Assembly (NCBI GenBank): GCA_028279375.1
Contig: JANQNW010000001.1
Coordinates: 62,001-126,000, forward strand
Length of the DNA: 64,000 bases
Direction of reading: 5' to 3'
Source: Phycisphaerales bacterium
GTDB taxonomy: Bacteria > Planctomycetota > Phycisphaerae > Phycisphaerales > UBA1924
Positions within the stretch are counted from its first letter, which is position 1; the number at the start of each line of letters is the position of its first letter. Below the pieces are notes generated by a model. It ran no database searches. It saw only the letters and a list, made by a program, of their open reading frames with translations, and was not told where the DNA came from. Made by a program: the position numbers and the translations under genes. Positions 1 to 8,511 of the stretch are shown here, piece by piece.

Positions 1-1826
1 CGTACCAGGCCGTCGACAACGCCTTTCATTTCGCAGTCTTCCGGTATCTCGAGACGACCGCCGGCGTTGTGATCTATTCGCTCATCTCGGTGATTCTCTG
101 GCCGCGCACTGCCGGCGCCGCCCTTTCGACCAAGGGCGCCGAGCTCTGGGCGGGCGAGCGTGAGCTCTTCAGCCGACACATTGAGATGATCCGCTCGGGG
201 GCGCCCGCGTCGGATCTGGCCCAGATGCGCGGCAAGCTCGCCGCGGCTCGCGCCGCGTTCGGCGCCACGCTTGGACAGGCGCGCACGGATACATACGCCG
301 TGCGATCGCGCCGTCATCTCTGGCGCCAGATGGCCGGCCAGGCGTCTGCCACGGCCGACGCGATCGAGTTGTGGAGCGAGAGCATTCCGGACGCGATGCG
401 CCTCGATCTGAGCCAGTTTGAACCTGCGCTCTCAAGAGCACTCGAGAGAGTCGATCGTCGATTCGAACGCATCAGTTCGCTCTGGGCGCACACGTTGAAT
501 GACACAACTGCGCCGATGGCTGACGACGTGGAGCTTCTCAGGACGGCCGACTTCAGAGTTGCGACGGAGGCTGCTCGTCCACTCGACCACTATCAGCGAG
601 CGGCGCTGCTCGGGTTTTGCCGAGAGCTCGAGACAGTCGATCGGTGCTCGCGCGATCTGCTTGTGTGCGTGCAAGCTTTGACGGGAATCGAGAAGCGCGT
701 TGATACCCAGCCGGTGGCGAAGAGAGACGGCGAGACCAGATCGCCACTCTGGGACCCCATGCGATTCAGGGCCGCGCTCCTGCCGCCTCTTTCTCTCGTC
801 CTCGCGTTCCTCTTCTGGATCCGATTTGACCCCCCGACGGGGCCTTCGGCGGCCAACTTCGCGGCGATCATCGGATTGTTGCTGGTACTGATGCCGCTGC
901 GCGCCCAGATGCTCCTGCCGCGCTTCGTACTCGTCGTGCTGCTCGTGGTCGCGCCTATCTACTTTCTGCTCATGCCCCTCTTCGAGAACGGCGTCGAGTT
1001 GTTGACGCTGATATTCATCTATTTCTTCCTGTTCTCTCTGGTCGGCAAGCGGCTGCCGCTCATCAAGCTGCTTGGCGTGACGCTCTTCGCCGTGCTCATC
1101 CCCATCAGCAACGATCAGTCGTATCACTTCGCGCAGATTGCGGACTCGACTTTCATGCTGATCATCGGCATCGGCGTCCCGGCGATCATCCAGCCGTTCT
1201 TCAGTCCGGGCCGGCCAGAGCTCGCAATGCTGCGGGAAATGCGCGTAATCTTCCAGTCGGCCTCAGAGATCATCGGCGCGTACTCGGGTCCACAGCCAGC
1301 GAAAGCACGACGCCATCACAGGGTTTGGCTCTTCAAGACTCGGACACAACCGGCAGTGTCGCGATTGGCTTCGATCGCTTCGCGCCTTGGGAAGTCAGCC
1401 CCGCCCGGGGCGACACGCGAATGCCTATCTCGCCTCGTGCAAGCGATCCAGTCGCTGTCGCTGCGGCTTCGTGCTCTGGAAGGAGCAAGCACTGCGTATC
1501 TGACCAGCGCCGGCGCCGCCAATGCTCCAACACATCTCACGCGCGACCTGGCCGCCTACGTCCGCGGCGTTCTCGACCAATGCGCCAAGCTCGAATCAAC
1601 CGAGCGATTCGACGAGCAGAACGGGCTGGAGCGCCTCGCCGTCGCCATGAAGGAAGAGCTTGATGAACTGGCGGCAAGCACCGAGGCCGGTCCGGCGACG
1701 GATCAGATGTTCACGGCTCTCTACGCGCTTCTTGGATGCGCTCGGGGCGTAACGCATGCGGCCACCGAGTGCCGGGACGCCATGAGTGAGATTCACTGGA
1801 ACACGTGGACCGAATCGAGGTTCTGA
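1..1826 (+). CDS. FUSC-family inner-membrane efflux protein (5' truncated by window edge)
   Basis: The reading frame is open from base 3, so the gene starts upstream of the window; the in-frame GTG at 69 is probably internal. A soluble first half is followed by about six closely spaced hydrophobic segments (roughly residues 233-395 counted from the GTG) and a helical cytoplasmic tail. This is the layout of the second half of FUSC/AaeB-type transporters, which export aromatic acids using the proton gradient. The neighbours decide the call: an OprM-like outer-membrane factor, a DUF1656 peptide and a HlyD adaptor follow on the same strand. The substrate cannot be read from sequence. The family assignment rests on context plus membrane layout, because the N-terminal membrane bundle is missing. 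Confidence 0.75.
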   Translation, partial: YQAVDNAFHFAVFRYLETTAGVVIYSLISVILWPRTAGAALSTKGAELWAGERELFSRHIEMIRSGAPASDLAQMRGKLAAARAAFGATLGQARTDTYAVRSRRHLWRQMAGQASATADAIELWSESIPDAMRLDLSQFEPALSRALERVDRRFERISSLWAHTLNDTTAPMADDVELLRTADFRVATEAARPLDHYQRAALLGFCRELETVDRCSRDLLVCVQALTGIEKRVDTQPVAKRDGETRSPLWDPMRFRAALLPPLSLVLAFLFWIRFDPPTGPSAANFAAIIGLLLVLMPLRAQMLLPRFVLVVLLVVAPIYFLLMPLFENGVELLTLIFIYFFLFSLVGKRLPLIKLLGVTLFAVLIPISNDQSYHFAQIADSTFMLIIGIGVPAIIQPFFSPGRPELAMLREMRVIFQSASEIIGAYSGPQPAKARRHHRVWLFKTRTQPAVSRLASIASRLGKSAPPGATRECLSRLVQAIQSLSLRLRALEGASTAYLTSAGAANAPTHLTRDLAAYVRGVLDQCAKLESTERFDEQNGLERLAVAMKEELDELAASTEAGPATDQMFTALYALLGCARGVTHAATECRDAMSEIHWNTWTESRF

Positions 1827-1827
1827 A

Positions 1828-3474
1828 ATGATCACATCCGGACGAATCGTGACGCCAGTGAATGCAGTCCGCTTCATCGGGCTTGCGGGATTCTGTCTCG
1901 TCGCTGGCGGCTGCATGGTCGGTCCCGACTACGTGCGCCCCGAGACGACAACCAACGATGCCTGGGCGGAGCGCGAGGATCCACGCGTCAGCTTCGAACC
2001 CATGGAGAACATCGAATGGTGGAGCGCCTTCGAAGACCCCCTGCTCGATGAGCTGATCGAGGAGGCGTACGCCCAGAACCTCACCATCCGTGAAGCGGGT
2101 GTGCGCGTTCTGCAGGCGATGGCTCAGCGCGGCATCGCTGTCGGCGACCTGTTCCCACAGACGCAGGAGGCCAACGGCAGTTACGACCGGACGAAATTCA
2201 GTGAGAACCCGGGACAGCCGCAGCGTTATCTCGATACGTGGCGCGTTGGGTTCGACGCAGCCTGGGAGCTCGATGTCTGGGGCAAGTTCCGGCGCGCCAT
2301 CGAGTCGGCGGACGCCGCGCTCGACGCGTCGCTCGCATCCTACGACGACGTGATGGTGACGCTGATTGCCGAGGTCGCGGCCACGTACGTCGATCTACGC
2401 ACCTCGCAGATTCGCCTCCGGATTGCGGTTGACAATGTTCGTATCCAGGAGCGCAGTCTCGAGATCGCGCAGACGCGCTTTGATCTGGGGCAGACATCGG
2501 AACTCGACGTCTCTGACGCCCAGGCGGATCTCAACCAGACGCGCTCGACAGTCCCCGTGTTCGAGGCCGCAGTTCGCCAGGCGTCCTATCGCCTCGATTT
2601 TCTCCTCGGGAAACCACCCGGCGAGGTTCTCGCGCGCGTCGGAGAGGCGAAGCATGTGCCGAAGGCGCCGGAGATGATCGCGATCGGCATTCCCGCGGAC
2701 CTGCTTCGAAGACGCCCGGATATTCGTCTCGCTGAGCGACAGGCGGCGGCGCTCTCGGCGCAGATCGGCGTCGCGGAAGCTGATCTCTATCCGTCCTTCT
2801 TCCTGAGCGGCTCGCTCGGCTATCAGAGCGACAGCACCGGCACGCTCTTCGACTCGAGGAGCTGGACCGGCAGTTGGGGGCCCGGCTTCAGCTGGCCCAT
2901 CCTGAATTACGGGCGCATCAAGAACAACGTGCGCGTGCAGGACGCCGCGTTCCAGGCCGCGGCGATCGCGTATCAGAACACCGTGCTCGCGGCGGCGCAG
3001 GAGGTCGAGAGCGGACTGGCGGCGTTTTATGGTTCGTATCAGTCGGCGGAGTTTCTCGAGCAGAGCGTCAGCGCGGCCGAACGGTCGCTTGAGCTTTCCA
3101 CCATCCAGTACAAGGAGGGCAGCGCGACCTTCACGCGCGTTCTCGATGCGCAGGGTCAGCTTCGCAGCGCCCAGGACTTCCTCGCATCCACCCGCGGCGA
3201 TATCGCCCAGAGTCTCATCGCGACCTACAAGGCCCTCGGCGGCGGCTGGGAGGTCCGCGACGGCATGAACATTATCCCCGATGAGACGCGCGCCGAAATG
3301 GAAGAGCGCTCAGACTGGGGCACGATGCTCGAGCCTGATTTCGTCGAAGGCGACGACTTCGGGATTCCGCGTCACGACCCAAGCAATCTGGAGGGAACCC
3401 TGGATAATGGCCACGATGAGTCGCCCGCGATGACCGAGGACGAGGAGGCGCATGCCGCTGCCCACACCCAGTGA
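1828..3474 (+). CDS. NodT/OprM-type outer-membrane efflux lipoprotein
   Basis: This 548-residue protein should be the outer-membrane channel of the tripartite pump. The ATG lies 1 nt after the FUSC stop. The signal peptide ends in the lipobox VAGGC, with Cys29 as the lipidation site, and is followed by the GPDYVRPE segment typical of NodT/OprM proteins. Two outer-membrane-efflux repeats follow; the motif LRRRPDIRLAERQ near the middle is a family hallmark. The C-terminus carries an unusual acidic extension of about 60 residues beyond the conserved core, rich in Asp, Glu and His. The 3' end overlaps the next gene by 23 nt, implying translational coupling. Confidence 0.88.
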   Translation: MITSGRIVTPVNAVRFIGLAGFCLVAGGCMVGPDYVRPETTTNDAWAEREDPRVSFEPMENIEWWSAFEDPLLDELIEEAYAQNLTIREAGVRVLQAMAQRGIAVGDLFPQTQEANGSYDRTKFSENPGQPQRYLDTWRVGFDAAWELDVWGKFRRAIESADAALDASLASYDDVMVTLIAEVAATYVDLRTSQIRLRIAVDNVRIQERSLEIAQTRFDLGQTSELDVSDAQADLNQTRSTVPVFEAAVRQASYRLDFLLGKPPGEVLARVGEAKHVPKAPEMIAIGIPADLLRRRPDIRLAERQAAALSAQIGVAEADLYPSFFLSGSLGYQSDSTGTLFDSRSWTGSWGPGFSWPILNYGRIKNNVRVQDAAFQAAAIAYQNTVLAAAQEVESGLAAFYGSYQSAEFLEQSVSAAERSLELSTIQYKEGSATFTRVLDAQGQLRSAQDFLASTRGDIAQSLIATYKALGGGWEVRDGMNIIPDETRAEMEERSDWGTMLEPDFVEGDDFGIPRHDPSNLEGTLDNGHDESPAMTEDEEAHAAAHTQ

Positions 3475-3667
3475 ACTCGAGATAGGAGGCGTGCTGCTTC
3501 CTCCGGCGCTCTTCGTGGCCGGTCTCGGGCTCGTCGGCGCCTGGATCGCCGCGACCATTCTGAATCGTACGCGCCTGGCGCGATTCATCTGGAACCCGCC
3601 GCTGGCGTTCCTCGCCATCTGGGCGCTCTTCAGCGCCGTCATCGGACTCACGATTCTCGCCCCATGA
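3452..3667 (+). CDS. DUF1656 (AaeX-like) small membrane protein
   Basis: This 71-residue protein has two hydrophobic segments and the pattern of DUF1656 peptides: a short E-I-x-G-V-x-L-P-P start, a first membrane helix, an R-x-R-x-A-R-F-I-W connector and a second helix. In Escherichia coli the equivalent aaeX sits beside the AaeAB p-hydroxybenzoate pump. The GAGGAGG ribosome binding site just before the ATG at 3452 lies inside the end of the upstream gene. Its presence between an outer-membrane factor and a HlyD adaptor confirms an AaeXAB-like efflux operon. The molecular role of DUF1656 is unknown. Confidence 0.82.
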   Translation: MPLPTPSELEIGGVLLPPALFVAGLGLVGAWIAATILNRTRLARFIWNPPLAFLAIWALFSAVIGLTILAP

Positions 3668-3680
3668 GAGCGCGCGCTGA

Positions 3681-4949
3681 ATGAACAAGCCTCGAACAAC
3701 AACGCGCATGATGGTCACCACCGCCGTGATCGCGCTTGCGATCGTGGCCGGCTGGCTTCTGTATAAGCGCTCCGTGCGAAATCCATGGACGCGCGACGGA
3801 CGAGTCAACGCCGAAGTCGTAATGCTCACGCCGCGTGTGACCGGGCACGTGCTCCGTGTCGGCGTCGTCGACAACCAGTTCGTCGAAGCGGGAGACTTGC
3901 TCTTCGAGATCGATCCGATTGATTTCGAACTGGCCGTCGAGTCGGCGACGGCGAGCCTCGCGGACGCCCGCCAGCAGGTGGATTCGTTGAGCGCGGCCGT
4001 GGATGCCGCCGTCGCCGGACTGCAGGAATCGGAGGCGGCCGTCGCGACGGCGAAAGCGCAAGTGGCATCAGCTCAGGCCGTTGTCGACGCGTACGAGGCC
4101 AAGGTCGACGCCGCAGAGGCGAACGTGAAGTCTGCGCAGTCCATGATCGATCAGCGTGAGGCGGAATACGAACAATCCATTCGGGATCGGGATCGCGCAC
4201 AGAAACTCGCAAAGGACGGCGCGGGTTCTGTCTCGCGCGCCGAGAGCCAGGCCGCAGGCGCTGAGGCGGCGCAAGCAGCGCTGGAGGGCGCGCAGGCAGG
4301 TCTCGAGAAATCACAGGCCGATCTCGTGCAGGCGCAAGCGGACCTCGCGCAGAGCCAGGCCAATCTCGTGACGGCGGAGGCGAGCCTCAGTGAAGCCGAC
4401 GCTCGACTCGCGAGCGCCCACGCCGATCTTGCCAAGGCGCGTGCCGATCTCGGCCCGCCCGGCGAGGCGAATCCGAAGATCCAGTCCGCGAAGGTCGCGC
4501 TCGCGCAGGCGGAGCTCGATCTCAAGCGCACGCGCATCGTCGCCCCCGCGGATGGCTACATCACGAATCTGAATGTCGACGTCGGCGACTATGCATCCGA
4601 GGGCGCAAACCTGCTTGCGTTCGTCGATGTCGCAACCTTCCACGTGCTCGGGTTCTTCCGCGAGACGCAGCTTGGCCATATCGATGTTGGCGATCGCGCC
4701 GTGATTACGCTCCTGAGCAATCGGAACAAACGCATCGAGGGAGAGGTCGAGAGCATCGGCTGGGCGATCAACCCGCCGAACGTCGCGAACATCGAAGGCG
4801 CCGACGGCATCGTGCCGCAGATCGAGCCATCGTTTGACTGGATTCGGCTCGCACAGCGCGTACCGGTGCGCATTCGACTCGATGAGGTCCCTGACGATGT
4901 GACGCTCGTCTCCGGCACGACTGTCTCCGTCGTCATCAGGCCGAACTGA
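3681..4949 (+). CDS. HlyD/EmrA-type periplasmic adaptor of efflux pump
   Basis: This 422-residue membrane-fusion protein bridges the FUSC transporter and the outer-membrane channel. One N-terminal membrane anchor (about residues 10-28) precedes a biotinyl-lipoyl half (residues about 45-80), a very long alpha-helical hairpin (about 85-285), the second lipoyl half (VAPADGYITNL at 288-298) and a beta-barrel domain. The second hairpin arm contains seven consecutive seven-residue units (residues 210-258), each with Ala-x-Leu at the same place, for example SQADLVQ. AaeA-type adaptors are nearer 310 residues, so the hairpin looks extended. The gene starts 13 nt after the DUF1656 stop. Confidence 0.9.
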   Translation: MNKPRTTTRMMVTTAVIALAIVAGWLLYKRSVRNPWTRDGRVNAEVVMLTPRVTGHVLRVGVVDNQFVEAGDLLFEIDPIDFELAVESATASLADARQQVDSLSAAVDAAVAGLQESEAAVATAKAQVASAQAVVDAYEAKVDAAEANVKSAQSMIDQREAEYEQSIRDRDRAQKLAKDGAGSVSRAESQAAGAEAAQAALEGAQAGLEKSQADLVQAQADLAQSQANLVTAEASLSEADARLASAHADLAKARADLGPPGEANPKIQSAKVALAQAELDLKRTRIVAPADGYITNLNVDVGDYASEGANLLAFVDVATFHVLGFFRETQLGHIDVGDRAVITLLSNRNKRIEGEVESIGWAINPPNVANIEGADGIVPQIEPSFDWIRLAQRVPVRIRLDEVPDDVTLVSGTTVSVVIRPN

Positions 4950-4952
4950 ACG

Positions 4953-6161
4953 ATGTACGAAGTCCTGACGATCCTTGCGATCTTCACGTTGCTCTACAGC
5001 GTCGTCGCTGGCGGCGTCGAACGCACATGGATCAGCGGGCCGATCATCTTCATGGCGTTCGGCATTCTGATGGGGCCGGTTGGCTTCGGCCTGATCGCGA
5101 CCGAGACCGACGCCGAACTTCTTATGACGCTCGCCGAGCTGACATTGGCGCTCGTGCTCTTCACTGACGCCGCCAATGCGAACCTCAAGGTCCTGGGCAA
5201 GGTCAAGGTGCTGCCGGTTCGATTGCTGGCGATCGGGCTACCACTCACCATCCTGCTCGGATTCGGCGTGGGCAAGGTCATGTTCAGCGCCCTGACGATC
5301 TTCGAGATCGCGCTGCTGGCGACGATGCTCGCGCCGACAGACGCGGCGCTTGGCAAAGCCGTCGTGACCAACGAGGCCGTGCCGGATTCGGTGCGCCAGG
5401 GCCTCAATGTCGAGAGCGGTCTCAATGACGGCATCTGCGTGCCCATCCTGCTGCTCTTCCTCATGCTCGCGACCGGCCAGTCCTCCGATCAGAGCGCCGT
5501 CGGATCCGCGTTGACGCTCTTCTCGAAGGTCGTCGGCATCGGACTTGGCGCCGGTGTGCTGTTGAGTCTCGCAGCCGTCTTCATGCTTCGCGCGTCGAAA
5601 TCGCAGCGCTGGCTGTCGCCCACGTGGCGAAACATCACGATCATCGCGCTGGCGTTCTCATGCTTCGGACTCGCGCAGGCTCTGGGTGGCAGCGGATTCA
5701 TCGCATCCTTCGTCGGCGGCATGCTCTTCGGCGGCCTCTTCCACTCCGAACACGAAGAACTCCTCGGCCCCGGCGAGGGCGTCGGCGACACCTTCGCGTT
5801 GCTGACGTGGGTCCTCTTCGGCGCAGCCGTCGTCGGCCAGGCGGTGCAGAACTTCCACTGGTCGTATCTCGTCTATGCGATCCTGAGCCTCACGCTGATT
5901 CGCATGCTCCCGGTCTATCTGTGCGTCGCCGGTCTGAAGATGCATCGGGAAAGCAAGCTCTTTGCGGGATGGTTCGGGCCGCGCGGGCTGGCGAGCATCG
6001 TCTTCATCGTGATCGTCGTCGGTGAGGACCTGCCGCACGAGAAGGAGCTGGCGATGATCGTGGTCTGCACGGTCTTCCTCAGCATCGTGCTCCACGGCGT
6101 GACGGCCAATCCCTGGGCGAAGGCCTACGGCGCCCGAATGCGGGCGCTGGGCGTCACTTGA
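4953..6161 (+). CDS. CPA1-family sodium(cation)/proton antiporter
   Basis: This 402-residue polytopic membrane protein has about 12 hydrophobic segments. It carries the CPA1/NhaP hallmarks: LFTDAANANL after the third or fourth helix, LAPTDAALGKAV in the unwound-helix region, and the ion-binding ESGLNDG motif. It exchanges a monovalent cation for protons across the inner membrane. The ATG is only 3 nt after the stop of the HlyD adaptor gene, so the antiporter is almost certainly co-transcribed with the efflux pump. A role in keeping the gradient or pH balance during aromatic-acid export is an inference. There is no C-terminal RCK/TrkA domain. Confidence 0.88.
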   Translation: MYEVLTILAIFTLLYSVVAGGVERTWISGPIIFMAFGILMGPVGFGLIATETDAELLMTLAELTLALVLFTDAANANLKVLGKVKVLPVRLLAIGLPLTILLGFGVGKVMFSALTIFEIALLATMLAPTDAALGKAVVTNEAVPDSVRQGLNVESGLNDGICVPILLLFLMLATGQSSDQSAVGSALTLFSKVVGIGLGAGVLLSLAAVFMLRASKSQRWLSPTWRNITIIALAFSCFGLAQALGGSGFIASFVGGMLFGGLFHSEHEELLGPGEGVGDTFALLTWVLFGAAVVGQAVQNFHWSYLVYAILSLTLIRMLPVYLCVAGLKMHRESKLFAGWFGPRGLASIVFIVIVVGEDLPHEKELAMIVVCTVFLSIVLHGVTANPWAKAYGARMRALGVT

Positions 6162-6164
6162 ATA

Positions 6165-6190
6165 GGTCGTCCAGTTTCCGGTGGACGACC
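6165..6190. terminator. Perfect 9-bp hairpin closing the efflux operon
   Basis: GGTCGTCCA (6165-6173) and TGGACGACC (6182-6190) form a perfect inverted repeat around an 8-nt loop. It starts 4 nt after the antiporter stop and lies 28 nt before the ada start. No T-run follows, so it is not a classical intrinsic terminator. It could be an mRNA-stabilising 3' hairpin or an operator for ada. Confidence 0.4.
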
Positions 6191-6217
6191 GGAGGGATCG
6201 ACCGCTAGCGTCTTGCC

Positions 6218-7303
6218 ATGATCACGCTGCCGCCTGCTGATGAGATGTACGCCGCGATCCGTCGCCGGGACCCGGCCTTTGAGGGCGTCTTCTTCACGTG
6301 CGTGAAGACAACCGGGATCTTCTGTCGGCCGACGTGCAAGGCGAAACCGGCGAAGCGCGAGAATGTCGAATTTGTAGCGACTGCTCAGGCTGCGCTGCTG
6401 GCCGGATACCGCCCGTGCAAACTCTGCAAGCCGATGTCGCCAGCTGGCGCCGCGCCGGACTGGGCGAGCGCGCTCATCGACGAAGTGCGCCGGTCACCTG
6501 CGACGCGTATTCCGGACGCCAGTCTGCGCGAGCGCGGGCTCAACCCGGCGACGGTGCGTCGTTTCTTTCAGGATCGCTTCGGCATGACGTTCCACGCCTA
6601 TCAGCGAGCCGTGCGTTTGGGAGAAGCATTCGCGGAACTTCGCGCAGGGGCGGATGCGCTCCCCGCGGGCATGCGCGCAGGATACGACTCCGACAGTGGA
6701 TTCCGCGAAGCATTCGCGCGTCTCTTCGGCGCTGCGCCGACGAAGGCGAATGGCGTGCTGCGGCTTTGCGCAGACTGGCTCGAGACGCCGCTCGGCGCCA
6801 TGGTCGCGATCGCCGACGACGACGGGCTCTGCCTGCTCGAGTTCGTCGATCGGCGCGCGCTCGAGAAAGAGATCGAGACTCTCAGGCGAAGGCGGCAATG
6901 CGTCGTGATCCCCGGCGCCAACGATGTGCTGCGCCAGACGCGAGACGAGATCAGCGAGTACTTCGGAGGATCGCGCAGGGACTTCACAATCCCGCTCTCC
7001 CCGCTGGGCACACCCTTCCAGCGCCAGGTCTGGGAGGCGCTGCGCGAGATTCCATTCGCAGAGACCATGAGCTACGCCGCGCTCGCAGATCGCATCGGCC
7101 GTCCGGGAGCGTCGCGGGCCGTCGGTCGGGCCAACGGCATGAACACCATCGCCATCATCATCCCCTGCCATCGCGTGGTCGGCGCGAGCGGCGATCTCGT
7201 CGGATACGGCGGGGGCCTCTGGCGGAAGCGCCGGCTGCTCGATCTCGAACACGCATCTCTCGAGCGGGAAATTGCAGAGCACACAGAGATCGTGGCGGCA
7301 TAG
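6218..7303 (+). CDS. ada: Bifunctional alkylation-response regulator / O6-methylguanine-DNA methyltransferase Ada
   Basis: This 361-residue protein has the full Ada architecture. The N-terminal zinc domain has Cys36, Cys40, Cys67 and Cys70, with the same spacing as the zinc/methyl-acceptor cysteines of E. coli Ada (38, 42, 69, 72). Next come an AraC-type helix-turn-helix region (about 75-180) and a C-terminal methyltransferase with the active-site motif PCHRVV. It takes methyl groups from phosphotriesters and O6-methylguanine, and the methylated form activates transcription. No separate AlkA or AlkB gene is next to it. A 9-bp hairpin lies 28 nt upstream. Confidence 0.95.
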   Translation: MITLPPADEMYAAIRRRDPAFEGVFFTCVKTTGIFCRPTCKAKPAKRENVEFVATAQAALLAGYRPCKLCKPMSPAGAAPDWASALIDEVRRSPATRIPDASLRERGLNPATVRRFFQDRFGMTFHAYQRAVRLGEAFAELRAGADALPAGMRAGYDSDSGFREAFARLFGAAPTKANGVLRLCADWLETPLGAMVAIADDDGLCLLEFVDRRALEKEIETLRRRRQCVVIPGANDVLRQTRDEISEYFGGSRRDFTIPLSPLGTPFQRQVWEALREIPFAETMSYAALADRIGRPGASRAVGRANGMNTIAIIIPCHRVVGASGDLVGYGGGLWRKRRLLDLEHASLEREIAEHTEIVAA

Positions 7304-7410
7304 AGGCGCCCTGACCGCACCGAGGTCCCGATCGAGGTGGTGTCGCGCGCGGAGGGTCTCAAGTGCACCGGGCGCCGGTCATTCGAGCGGCTCGTTAAGA
7401 TCCCCTGCTC

Positions 7411-8295
7411 ATGAGTCCGCCTGGCCAACGCGCATCCAGCTTCACCCGTCGCATTCAGAAGCCCATCATCCTCCTGGGCTCGGCGCGATCCGGCACCACC
7501 ATGCTCGGGCGCCTCTTCGAGAATCACCCCGATGTCGCCTACTGGGTCGAGCCGCGCCCCATCTGGATGCATGGCAACGCCTACGCCGCCTCGGATGAGC
7601 TCGGCGCCGAAGACCTCTCGCCGCGCATCGCTCGCTCGATCGACAAACACTTCTGGCGCTTCATGCGGGACGCCGGCAAGACGCGATTCGCCGAGAAGAC
7701 GCCGAGCAACTGCCTGCGTGTGCCGTTCATTCATGCGCTGTATCCCGACTGCCGCATCATCAACATCATTCGCGACGGTCGCGCGGTCGTGCGCTCGACA
7801 ATCCAGATTCAGTCGGCGCCGCCGAACAAGGGGCTTGTCCTCGAGAAGCTCAAGCAGACGCCGTTGACGGACTGGCCAGCCTATTTCGGTCTGTTCTTTC
7901 GCACCGTCTGGCGAACCAAGGTCCTGAAGAAGCGCTCCGCATACTGGGGGCCGCGACCGAGGCAGTGGCGCGACTGGATGGGTCTTCGGCCGCACGTGCT
8001 TGCGGCGAAGCAATGGCGTGCGCTCGTCGAGCGCTCCATCGAGCACGGACGCGCCCTCCCGACGGAGAACTACCTCGAGATTCGCTACGAGGAGCTCGTG
8101 CATGAGCCGGAGCGCATTGCGCGCCGGATGCTGACATTCTGCGACCTGAGTCTCGACGAGACGTTCATCGAGAACGCCAAATCACACGTGAAGCCCGACA
8201 GCCTGCATCGCTGGAAGGACGAACTCACCGGATCGACGCTCGAGGAGTCCGTCCGGGAGATGGCCCCCCTGCTCACCGATCTCGGATACGAGTAA
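7411..8295 (+). CDS. Sulfotransferase family protein
   Basis: This 294-residue protein would transfer the sulfuryl group of PAPS to an acceptor. The 5'-phosphosulfate loop GSARSGTT lies at residues 23-30, and the 3'-phosphate-binding segment with Arg121 and Ser129 sits in NIIRDGRAVVRST, as expected in the Sulfotransfer_1/3 families. No signal peptide or membrane anchor is seen, so it is probably cytoplasmic. The acceptor (glycan, lipid or small molecule) cannot be predicted; no glycan-synthesis genes are nearby. It is flanked by ada and a DUF3179 gene with separate spacing, so it is likely a single-gene unit. Confidence 0.87.
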   Translation: MSPPGQRASSFTRRIQKPIILLGSARSGTTMLGRLFENHPDVAYWVEPRPIWMHGNAYAASDELGAEDLSPRIARSIDKHFWRFMRDAGKTRFAEKTPSNCLRVPFIHALYPDCRIINIIRDGRAVVRSTIQIQSAPPNKGLVLEKLKQTPLTDWPAYFGLFFRTVWRTKVLKKRSAYWGPRPRQWRDWMGLRPHVLAAKQWRALVERSIEHGRALPTENYLEIRYEELVHEPERIARRMLTFCDLSLDETFIENAKSHVKPDSLHRWKDELTGSTLEESVREMAPLLTDLGYE

Positions 8296-8370
8296 GCAAT
8301 ACAGTGGAATACCACCTCTCCGTCGCCGGTTGATCGAAAGGGTGATGATCCCCGAGAAGGAGCAATCGAA

Positions 8371-8511
8371 ATGCGCATACGTTCACTTGCAACCGCGGCC
8401 ATTGTCTCAGTCTCAATCACGACCGACCTGGCGACGGCTTAGCAGGCGCTCACACGCGACGAGGCGCTGGCGCAGTTCGATCTCTCGAATCCGCAATTCA
8501 ACATCGACGAC
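8371..8511 (+). pseudogene. Signal-peptide segment of the DUF3179 gene, interrupted by in-frame TAG
   Basis: An ATG at 8371 is preceded by an AGGAG ribosome binding site and begins a typical secretion signal: Arg-rich start, hydrophobic core, then LATA. The next codon, 8440-8442, is TAG. The frame then stays open without another stop through the DUF3179 coding region to 9351. The stop falls exactly where the signal peptidase site (A-T-A then Gln) would be expected; a C-to-T change of CAG would produce it. The segment is either a true inactivating mutation or a sequence error. Confidence 0.7.
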
